Positions 54,367 through 61,514 of a stretch of DNA of 64,000 nt are shown in pieces. Numbering within the stretch: position 1 is the stretch's first letter; each line of letters opens with the position of its first letter. Source of the DNA: CAZPQN01 sp964588795. GTDB taxonomy: Bacteria; Fidelibacterota; UBA2242. The notes under the pieces are model-generated. The model saw only the letters and a list, made by a program, of their open reading frames with translations. It had not been told where the DNA came from and made no database searches. The position numbers and the translations under genes are program-made. The stretch is from assembly GCA_964588795.1 (NCBI GenBank), contig CAZPQN010000002.1:55705-119704 (forward strand), written 5' to 3'.

Positions 54367-55077
54367 TTGGTCGTGATGGCGGTTTTTATTCTCGCAGTTC
54401 AAGCCAATCCCACCCCCCGAGTGCATTTAACCAACATCATCCTGAACGGAGGCTATTCTAAGGCAACCGGGATTGACCGAAGTTACACTAAACTCGATGG
54501 ATACGGATTTGAAATCTGCGCAAACTGGCAACTGCGATCCCGATTATCCGCCGGATTAACGACTGACCATCATTACTATACTATCGAACAGCAGGACGCT
54601 GTAAAAAATTGGGGCTGGTCTTACTGGCAAAAAATATACAACGGTGTCATCGCGACTCTGCAGAACGATCCGACCTACGATGTACGCCTGCAACCCCACC
54701 AAATCCTCAAGACCAAAAGCATCGATCTGAATGGCGAATTACGTTTGCCATTCGGTAAATATTTGACCGTCCGGTCTGATGTACGAGGCGGATTGGTTTG
54801 GTACTCGCGCCAGCTCTGGCTACATGAATTCTGGACCCGCTATTACCCTTCTATTGACTATACCTTTAAATATGACTTCCGGAATTATGCGAACGCCCGC
54901 TGGGGATGGGTCTATGACCTTGCCGCCAGCGTCGGGGCGGAATTATACCTGACGCACTCGGTTAGTGTCTCGGTTCAGGTGGGCTATACTCACTATTTAC
55001 GTGAGCGGCGCGATGCTGAGTTCTTCCCCCTGCGCAATAACATTTTAATAAACTACGGTGTAATTCTGAATTACTGA
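54367..55077 (+). CDS. Small outer-membrane beta-barrel protein, function unknown
   Basis: A 236-residue protein with alternating hydrophobic/aromatic strands ending in Tyr (INYGVILNY), the look of an 8- to 10-strand barrel. The start is TTG 54367 with GAGG 7 nt upstream; it gives a short signal (VVMAVFILAVQA) without the usual positive charges. The frame stays open 48 bp further upstream and there encodes a better signal (FLKRICLRGSG) but offers no standard start codon. So either the TTG is right or a start has been lost. It lies 46 bp after the PorV-family gene. Confidence 0.65.
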   Translation: MVVMAVFILAVQANPTPRVHLTNIILNGGYSKATGIDRSYTKLDGYGFEICANWQLRSRLSAGLTTDHHYYTIEQQDAVKNWGWSYWQKIYNGVIATLQNDPTYDVRLQPHQILKTKSIDLNGELRLPFGKYLTVRSDVRGGLVWYSRQLWLHEFWTRYYPSIDYTFKYDFRNYANARWGWVYDLAASVGAELYLTHSVSVSVQVGYTHYLRERRDAEFFPLRNNILINYGVILNY

Positions 55078-55078
55078 T

Positions 55079-55744
55079 ATGTTGCAAAAATATTTCTGGT
55101 TCAAATTATATATCGTTCTTTTAGCCGCGCTTGACCTGAATCCGATCAACGCTCAGACATATTGCGGAGGCGGTTTGGGATGGCTAAACCCGGTTGGCGG
55201 ACTGACTTCGCGGTTTAGTTCTGCTTTTGTACCGATTCTGGAAGGTGGTTATCAGCGTGATGAATCCTCGAAAATCATTTTTCAGTATCAACCGGTGGTC
55301 CTGCACAAAGTTAACCGTGCTTATTTGTACTATGACAAATTAGATATGCGCTTGAATAATCACAGCCTGGCGTTACTTTTCGAGCGCTCCGTCTGGAAGC
55401 CGGTGAATTACTGCGCGGTATCACTCTACGGTGGTGTATCATTAAATCGCTGGAGTTACAGACTGAAAGGGTTTCATCAGGCCGATACGCTAATGGCGGT
55501 CGGAGGTGAGGACTCGGTAGTTGTAGTCGATAATCCGCCTTTCGGCCAGCAGGATTGGAGCTGGGGTGGTCGAATCGGCGCCTGTGTGACTTTGACTCCA
55601 ATCCGATTTCTCGAATGCGGTTGGCGTTGCGATTACCATTTGCTCATTGCCGAACTATGGCCGCTTCTGAATGTCCGCTTAGAGAATGTGAGCGGTTTGC
55701 AAACGGCGACTCTGCAATTCTTTGTCAGGTTTAAAATCAATTAA
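55079..55744 (+). CDS. Outer-membrane beta-barrel protein, function unknown
   Basis: A 221-residue exported protein starting 1 bp after the preceding stop. Signal peptide about 1-25 (VLLAALDLNPINAQ). The rest alternates in the manner of membrane strands (LNNHSLALLFERSVW, AVSLYGGVSLNRWSY, ATLQFFVRFKIN), suggesting an eight-strand barrel. No family is recognised. It resembles its upstream neighbour in size and topology but no clear sequence repeat between them is visible by eye. Confidence 0.68.
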   Translation: MLQKYFWFKLYIVLLAALDLNPINAQTYCGGGLGWLNPVGGLTSRFSSAFVPILEGGYQRDESSKIIFQYQPVVLHKVNRAYLYYDKLDMRLNNHSLALLFERSVWKPVNYCAVSLYGGVSLNRWSYRLKGFHQADTLMAVGGEDSVVVVDNPPFGQQDWSWGGRIGACVTLTPIRFLECGWRCDYHLLIAELWPLLNVRLENVSGLQTATLQFFVRFKIN

Positions 55745-55763
55745 ACTCAGGGGAATCCCGTTT

Positions 55764-57080
55764 ATGCGTTTCCTGATTATTACCCTATCCACCGTCTGTT
55801 TGACATTGCTCGAGTGCGCACCTTCGCCAAAACTAAAGTTTTTATGGATAGACGGTTCCGCCAATTTCCGACGGCTAAGTTGCAGTGATTCGATCCGGAC
55901 AGTCATTGCCAGAATCGCCACGCATGGCTTTGACGGGATTATCGTCGATTTGAAACCGATTTCGGGTGAGGTGCTCTATCCCAGCAAAATTGCGCCGCAG
56001 ATTGTCGAGTGGAAAGGGGCTTACCGGGACCGCGATTTCAACTATCCGGAAATAATCTTGTCCGAAAGTAAAAAAAACCACCTGAAAGTCTACGCCGCCG
56101 TCAACGTCTTTTCCGAAGGCTGGAAAAGCCAGCAACGCGGACCGATTTACCGCAATCACCCCGAGTGGCAAACCGTGCTTTATCTGCCGCCTGATACTCT
56201 TGTACCTACGACCCAGTACTCCGAAGGTTATGCCGCTTTCGTCAATCCTGCCGATCCGCAAGTCCAGGAGTATGAAATCAGTCTCATGGAGGAGATCCTG
56301 AATAATTATGATTTCGATGGCATCGTCCTGGACCGGGCGCGTTATGACAATATCCGCGCGGATTTTTCTGCATTTTCGCGGACCCAATTTGAAAAATGGT
56401 TCGGGCAGACCATCGGTCACTGGCCGGCGGATATTTTCACCTGGCAGAAAGATTCCCAGAATCAATGGCAACCGGTTCCCGGGAAACTTTTCAAATCGTG
56501 GCTGGAATGGCGGGCCGGGATCATCTATGCGTTTTTCGCTAAGGCCCAACAGCGCCTGAAAAATGTCAACAAGGACCTGACTTTCGCCGCTTACACCGGT
56601 GCCTGGTACGGCACCTATTATGAGTTGGGCGTTAATTGGGCCAGTCAAAAGTACCAGCCTGTCCGCGACTACGAATGGGCTTCGCCGGATTATCAACGCA
56701 CGGGCTACGCCGAATTGCTCGACGGCCTTTTTTCCGGTTGTTACTTTTATCACGTTGATCCACAGGAATTAAAATCGGAAAAGACGCTTCGCCCTGACCT
56801 TTTACGAGAAGCAGCGGTCGCTCAACAAATTACTCCTGAAAACACTGTCGCCGGTGCCGCCCGGCTGGCAAAACGGGTCACCCGGGATGTCGTTCCTCTC
56901 TATGGTAGCCTTTACGTCCAGCAATATTATGCAAAAAACGATCCCGATCAGTTCATTCGGGCGATAAAAAAATGTCTTGAGGAAACCGACGGAGTGATGA
57001 TTTTCGACTTAGTGCATCTGGAAGATTTTGGGTGGTGGCAATATCTCCCTCAGGCTTTTCCTGCAATGTCTGAAAAGTAA
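55764..57080 (+). CDS. Exported GHL10-family glycoside hydrolase-like protein (possible lipoprotein)
   Basis: A 438-residue protein from ATG 55764, which has AGGGGA 9 nt upstream. A hydrophobic signal ends LLEC at residue 20; the Cys suggests a lipoprotein, though Glu just before it is unusual. The rest is a GHL10-like TIM barrel: HGFDGIIVDLKPISGEVLYPSKIA, KKNHLKVYAAVNVF, RNHPEWQ, FVNPADPQVQEYE, YDFDGIVLDRARYD (active-site Asp region) and FAAYTGAWYG. It is the second GHL10 protein of the cluster and lacks golvesin and sorting domains, so it would act at the cell rather than at a distance. It is the last gene of the cluster. Confidence 0.82.
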   Translation: MRFLIITLSTVCLTLLECAPSPKLKFLWIDGSANFRRLSCSDSIRTVIARIATHGFDGIIVDLKPISGEVLYPSKIAPQIVEWKGAYRDRDFNYPEIILSESKKNHLKVYAAVNVFSEGWKSQQRGPIYRNHPEWQTVLYLPPDTLVPTTQYSEGYAAFVNPADPQVQEYEISLMEEILNNYDFDGIVLDRARYDNIRADFSAFSRTQFEKWFGQTIGHWPADIFTWQKDSQNQWQPVPGKLFKSWLEWRAGIIYAFFAKAQQRLKNVNKDLTFAAYTGAWYGTYYELGVNWASQKYQPVRDYEWASPDYQRTGYAELLDGLFSGCYFYHVDPQELKSEKTLRPDLLREAAVAQQITPENTVAGAARLAKRVTRDVVPLYGSLYVQQYYAKNDPDQFIRAIKKCLEETDGVMIFDLVHLEDFGWWQYLPQAFPAMSEK

Positions 57081-57298
57081 GCCAGATCCCGATAATTTAT
57101 CTTCCAGGCAGATCCGTGCGAGTGAAATGCCGTTTATTCTGAAGAAATGGCGCCCCCTGTTTCGGTGTGGAAAATTTACCCGGCTTTGATCGGCTCGCTT
57201 TCGTACGCTGGTGCAACCGTTAGTCGAATTGTCCCTCGATGTTAACAGACACCTTTTACATTATTGGCGATGTCGTTAATAATTAATAAAGGTTGGTC

Positions 57299-57778
57299 AT
57301 GGTCAAATCAAGATTGATAATTACTATTTCATCTGTCTTAATTATCGCGGCTGGAATATACCAGTGCAACCATCCTGAAAGTGAAACCGCGGCAATCGAA
57401 AAAGTCATCCGTGCGAGTATCGGTTGGGCGCTCGATAAAGATCAAGCCCTCCTGTACGCTTCGGTAGTTCAGGATTCGACACTTTTCATTTTAAATCCCG
57501 ATTCAAGCGCGATCCGGGGTTTTGCGACTTTCCGCGAGCATACTGAAGGTTTTTTTATGCATCCGGATTTCCGGGCAGTCAGCAATGCCTTCCGCGATCT
57601 CCAGATCAATCTGTCGCCCACCGGTAAAACCGCCTGGTTCTATACCCGATTGGATGATTTCAATACCTGGAAAGGACGACCCGCCAACTGGGTGAACGTG
57701 CGATACACCGGTGTATTGATCAAAAACCGGGGGCAATGGCGTCTGGTGCAGATGCACTTTTCACACGATACGCATTAA
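57299..57778 (+). CDS. Exported NTF2/SnoaL-like protein
   Basis: A 159-residue protein from ATG 57299, chosen because AAAGG lies 6 nt upstream; TTG 57293 is an alternative. A hydrophobic signal (LIITISSVLIIAAGIYQC) leads to a domain with the SnoaL/DUF4440 pattern: an initial helix pair (AIEKVIRASIGWALDKDQALLYASV), then FREHTEGFF, and a curved sheet (TAWFYTRLDDFNTWKG, YTGVLIKNRGQWRLVQMHFS). Such folds bind small molecules or act as enzymes, and function cannot be predicted. The Cys in the signal is not in a standard lipobox. It follows a gene-free gap of 218 bp. Confidence 0.78.
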   Translation: MVKSRLIITISSVLIIAAGIYQCNHPESETAAIEKVIRASIGWALDKDQALLYASVVQDSTLFILNPDSSAIRGFATFREHTEGFFMHPDFRAVSNAFRDLQINLSPTGKTAWFYTRLDDFNTWKGRPANWVNVRYTGVLIKNRGQWRLVQMHFSHDTH

Positions 57779-57877
57779 TTCCGGCCAGCCATCCTCTTCT
57801 CTCCCGTCGCCCTGATTTAATCTCTTTCCTATAACCATAAAAACGAGTATCTTTGGCTGGAATTAATCTGGTTGAAA

Positions 57878-58846
57878 ATGGTACCGCAAGTCTATTTCTA
57901 TGAAACCTTTGAGGAAGAGCTGGCGCAACTGCGCGAAAAGCTGCCTCCGACAATAAAGTTCGACAGCACACCGGGTACAGTCCAGGAAAGTGGTGACCTT
58001 CACCCGCCAGCTAAAATCATCTCAATCCGTACTCAATCGGTGGTACCACCGCATTGGTCTAAGCACTTAGAAGCTGTCCTCTCGCGCAGTACGGGTTACG
58101 ACCATCTGAGCGCTTTACGGCAAGCGACAAACCGACCGATGCTGGGGTACTTGCCATTGTACTGCAATCGCGCCGTGGCGGAACATGCACTGATGCTCTG
58201 GACGGCGCTGGCACGTCATCTGCCCCGCCAGGTAGAAAATTTCCGGACTTTTCAGCGGGATGGATTGACCGGGATGGAAAATGCCGGTAAAGTGCTTTTG
58301 GTTGTCGGCGTAGGCCACATCGGTTACCAGATTGTGCGCATCGGCCGGGGCTTGGAAATGCGCGTGCTTGGCGTGGATATTATTCGACGTCATGCGGATG
58401 TCGAATATACCGATATAGATTCCGGACTGCGGCGAGCTGACATCATTGTCTGCGCCATGAATTTGACCCCGGAGAACCACGGTTATTTTAACGAAACCCG
58501 TCTGCGACAGACGCGACAGGGTGTTATTTTCGTCAACATCGCTCGCGGTGAACAGTCGCCGTCGACTGAATTATTACGACTCATGGAGACCGGGCATTTA
58601 GGCGGAGTAGGACTGGATGTCTACGATGCGGAAAGCCAGCTCGCTATTGCATTGCGTCAGGGAACTCAATGTGACAATCGGGAAGTCCAGGCTACGCTTG
58701 CCCTCAGCCGCTTGCCCAATGTGATTTTGACACCCCATAATGCCTTCAATACCCGGGAAGCCGTGGAACGCAAGGTACAGCAATCGGTCGAACAACTGCG
58801 TCGGTTCTTCGGAACCGGACGTTTCATCTGGGAAGTCCCGCAATAA
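57878..58846 (+). CDS. D-2-hydroxyacid dehydrogenase family protein
   Basis: A 322-residue NAD(P)-dependent D-isomer-specific 2-hydroxyacid dehydrogenase. There is a Rossmann motif VVGVGHIGYQIVRIG (about 147-161). The catalytic Arg lies in VNIARGEQ and the catalytic His in LTPHNAFNTREA. The usual Glu motif is replaced by GLDVYDAES, where the acidic residue may shift position. It reduces 2-keto acids to D-2-hydroxy acids; phosphoglycerate, lactate or erythronate substrates cannot be distinguished. ATG 57878 is used; TTG 57872 is in frame. No obvious operon partner. Confidence 0.85.
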   Translation: MVPQVYFYETFEEELAQLREKLPPTIKFDSTPGTVQESGDLHPPAKIISIRTQSVVPPHWSKHLEAVLSRSTGYDHLSALRQATNRPMLGYLPLYCNRAVAEHALMLWTALARHLPRQVENFRTFQRDGLTGMENAGKVLLVVGVGHIGYQIVRIGRGLEMRVLGVDIIRRHADVEYTDIDSGLRRADIIVCAMNLTPENHGYFNETRLRQTRQGVIFVNIARGEQSPSTELLRLMETGHLGGVGLDVYDAESQLAIALRQGTQCDNREVQATLALSRLPNVILTPHNAFNTREAVERKVQQSVEQLRRFFGTGRFIWEVPQ

Positions 58847-59172
58847 TTCTCGCTGACGGCGGTGGTTAAAACGCAAAATCAACCGTATGGATTGACGAGG
58901 TAAAGATCTCGTCCGCCCGCGCGAAGATAATTTTCAGGTCGTCGGATGAGAAACAAGGTGAATAATTTCCGATCGCGCTACCGTCGAGCTTGTTGACATA
59001 GTTGGTTTAATACCCAGATATCACGGCAATCTGTAATCGTATCATAGCCCTAAACCGACTTACCTGGTTTTCCCGTGATTATGGCAGGTTGGTCATTCTA
59101 ATTTCTTAAATCTTCGTTAAATTCCGTTTTGAAAATACTTTGAAAAATGATATCAAGGCGGGATAAAATAAA
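58847..59172. other. Intergenic stretch, 326 bp
   Basis: No intact gene is visible. The first half, on the minus strand, contains a coding-like remnant (listed separately). The rest is A/T-rich before the TTG start of the MEMO-family gene, with only a weak purine-rich ribosome-binding region (AAGGCGGGA). Confidence 0.6.
58866..59006 (-). pseudogene. Remnant of a propeller (PD40-like) gene, 3' end
   Basis: On the minus strand a 46-codon frame without a start ends in TAA at 58868-58866. It encodes KLDGSAIGNYSPCFSSDDL then KIIFARADEIF, a close match to the TolB/PD40 propeller repeat pattern SPxFSxDxxKIxFxR. A stop lies just upstream, and the adjacent frame continues coding-like, suggesting a frameshifted, decayed gene end. 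The similarity was judged by eye and is short. Confidence 0.3.
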
Positions 59173-60267
59173 TTGCACCGTCGACTGATCTGCGGTCTGC
59201 TAATAGCTGTGACCTTTGTCGGGCTGACCTGCATTAACCAACGACCTATTGGGACTAAACGGAGTTTGGTGGATACGGTCGGTTTCGCGCAGTACAGCTG
59301 GCAAATGGATTCACTGCTCGCTCGAATCTGGTTGAAGGCAGATTTACGTAAACAGATCCTTTTTCATGATCCAGACACGGTCTGTACGCCCTGGAAAGTC
59401 ATCATTGCCCCGCACGACGACTATACTTACGTCGGCTCGATTTATCCGCAGTTGTTGCACGCTCTAAAAGCGAAAACCCTGCTGATTTTCGGCGTCGCTC
59501 ATAAGGCAAGGATTTTCAAAATCGAGGATAAGCTGGTTTTCGACTCTTTCACGATTTGGTTCGGCCCTTACCAGCCTGTCAGCACCGCCCGGTTACGTGA
59601 ATCACTGCTTAAAAACCTACCGGAAGATTACTATCTAAGACACGATAGTTTGGTAGCAATGGAACATTCCATCGAAGCGCTTCTGCCCTTTATCCAATAT
59701 TTTCAGCGCTCATTTGAGATTGTCCCGATTTTAGTACCGGCAATGACGCTGGAGCGGATGCACATCATCAGCCGGCAATTAGCCACGGCGTTGGCCTTCG
59801 AAATGCGTCGGAAGAATTGGCAATGGGGACGGGATTTTGCGATTGTCATCAGTAGCGATGCCGTACACTACGGCGACCAGGACTGGGGCGGAAAAAATTA
59901 CGCTCCTTATGGAACCGATCGAAAGGGTTATACTGAAGCTGTCACCCATGAACGCAATCTCATTTATGGATGCCTGACCGGCGCACTCGATACGGCACGC
60001 ATCGCCCGCTTTGTCGGCGCGACCGTCCGGCAGAATGACTACCGGGAATATCAATGGACCTGGTGCGGGCGCTACTCGGTTCCGTTCGGTCTGCTGACCG
60101 CTTATTATCTGCAGAACGCCCTGCACCAGAAACTCAATGGAAATCTGGTGGCGTACTCGACCAGCATCGAACCGCCCCAGTACAATTTCCGCGACCTGAA
60201 CCTGGGAGTCACGGCCCCGGCAAATCTGCGGCATTGGGTCGGTTATGCCGCGTTGGGATTTCGATGA
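59173..60267 (+). CDS. MEMO-family (AmmeMemoRadiSam system protein B-like) lipoprotein
   Basis: A 364-residue protein starting at TTG 59173. The N-terminus is a lipoprotein signal with lipobox VGLTC (Cys20). The rest is a MEMO domain: APHDDYTYVGS (first metal His, about 76-86), LIFGVAHK (second His), EHSIEALLPFIQYF, SSDAVHYG and WCGRYSVPFG, so the conserved His/His/Cys site is intact. MEMO proteins resemble class III extradiol dioxygenases and are normally cytosolic, encoded with AMMECR1 and radical-SAM partners. Neither partner is adjacent here and the protein is exported, so a different role is likely. Confidence 0.85.
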   Translation: MHRRLICGLLIAVTFVGLTCINQRPIGTKRSLVDTVGFAQYSWQMDSLLARIWLKADLRKQILFHDPDTVCTPWKVIIAPHDDYTYVGSIYPQLLHALKAKTLLIFGVAHKARIFKIEDKLVFDSFTIWFGPYQPVSTARLRESLLKNLPEDYYLRHDSLVAMEHSIEALLPFIQYFQRSFEIVPILVPAMTLERMHIISRQLATALAFEMRRKNWQWGRDFAIVISSDAVHYGDQDWGGKNYAPYGTDRKGYTEAVTHERNLIYGCLTGALDTARIARFVGATVRQNDYREYQWTWCGRYSVPFGLLTAYYLQNALHQKLNGNLVAYSTSIEPPQYNFRDLNLGVTAPANLRHWVGYAALGFR

Positions 60268-60327
60268 GTGATTTCTGTTGGTCGTAAATCTCGAAAAAAC
60301 TAAATTGTCACAAAATCGAGGGTCATA

Positions 60328-61461
60328 ATGAAACGCAGAGAATTTTTATCCACCTTAAGTGCAACAGCGGCTTCGGTCGGCGTCGCCCGGGCCTTTCCGC
60401 TATTGCCAGACAAAAAACCGCAAACCACGACGGAGAAAGGTATGCAGGTGCGCTACGAAATCAAAACCCTGAATCTGAAACACACCTGGACCATTTCGCG
60501 CAACTCCAGCGATGTGAAAAACAATGTCTTTGTCTACCTGACCAAGGATGGCATCACGGGCATCGGGGAAGCCGGGCCGAATGTGCGCTACGACGAGACA
60601 CCCGAATCCACCGTAGAATTCATCAAAACCGCCACTCCCCTTTTGGCCAAAGCCGACCCGTGGCAGTTTGTCCAGCTCGGTCTCGATATCAAAAACCTGC
60701 AACCGGGGCAGACCGCCGCTAAATGCGCCATCGACATTGCGCTGATGGATTGGATCGGCAAAGCCCTGAATCTGCCATTATATCAACTCTGGGGACTCGA
60801 CGCTACCCAGGCACCGCTGACTTCTTTCACGATTGGCATTGATACAGCCGAGGTCGTCAAGCAAAAGACGCGCGAAGCCGAACCCTATAAAATCCTGAAA
60901 ATCAAAGTCGGCGGCCCGAACGACGAGGAAATGTTCACCACTGTGCGATCGGTCGCTCCCGATAAACCTATTCGTGTCGATGCCAACGAAGGCTGGAAAG
61001 ACAAGGAAGTCGCCATTAAAAAGATTGAATGGCTGGTTAAAAACGGCGTGGAATTCGTCGAGCAACCAATGCCCGCGCATATGTTGGAAGAGACGCGCTG
61101 GTTACGCGACCGGGTTGCTGTGCCCCTCATTGCCGATGAAGCCGTGAAAACCGCGGCGGACATCCCCAAACTGGCCGAAGCTTTCGACGGTATCAATATT
61201 AAGCTGATGAAAGCCGGCGGTTTGCAGGAAGCCCTGCGCATGATCTGGTTAGCCAAGTCCCTCGGGATGAAGATCATGATCGGCTGTATGATCGAAAGCT
61301 CGGTCGGAATCTCGGCGGCGGCGCAACTCTGTTCGTTGATTGACTATGCCGACCTGGACGGCAATTTGTTAATCGCCAATGATCCTTTTCAAGGCGTAAT
61401 TTTCCGTGACGGACGGCAATATTGCACGAATCTGCCGGGAATCGGGATCAAGGCCGGTTAA
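60328..61461 (+). CDS. Tat-exported dipeptide epimerase (enolase superfamily)
   Basis: A 377-residue enolase-superfamily protein. The start KRREFLSTLSATAASVGVA is a Tat signal. The barrel has the acid/base pair K191-x-K193 (KIKVGG) and K292 (IKLMKAGG), metal ligands D218 (VDANEGW), E245 (EQPMP) and D270 (IADEA), and the ADLDG motif near 348 that marks L-Ala-D/L-Glu-type dipeptide epimerases. Those act in the cytosol on muropeptide-derived L-Ala-D-Glu in known cases, so the export signal is unusual. It lies 60 bp after the MEMO-family gene and faces the M14 peptidase gene. Confidence 0.88.
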   Translation: MKRREFLSTLSATAASVGVARAFPLLPDKKPQTTTEKGMQVRYEIKTLNLKHTWTISRNSSDVKNNVFVYLTKDGITGIGEAGPNVRYDETPESTVEFIKTATPLLAKADPWQFVQLGLDIKNLQPGQTAAKCAIDIALMDWIGKALNLPLYQLWGLDATQAPLTSFTIGIDTAEVVKQKTREAEPYKILKIKVGGPNDEEMFTTVRSVAPDKPIRVDANEGWKDKEVAIKKIEWLVKNGVEFVEQPMPAHMLEETRWLRDRVAVPLIADEAVKTAADIPKLAEAFDGINIKLMKAGGLQEALRMIWLAKSLGMKIMIGCMIESSVGISAAAQLCSLIDYADLDGNLLIANDPFQGVIFRDGRQYCTNLPGIGIKAG

Positions 61462-61514
61462 GGCCGACTCCAATCCCATAATCTGGCTCAGTACCGGCCG
61501 GTGCGGAAACCGGT

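Noticed and set aside
55875..56753. 292-codon minus-strand frame
   Set aside because: Antisense to the GHL10-like gene, which has a signal peptide, domain motifs and operon context.
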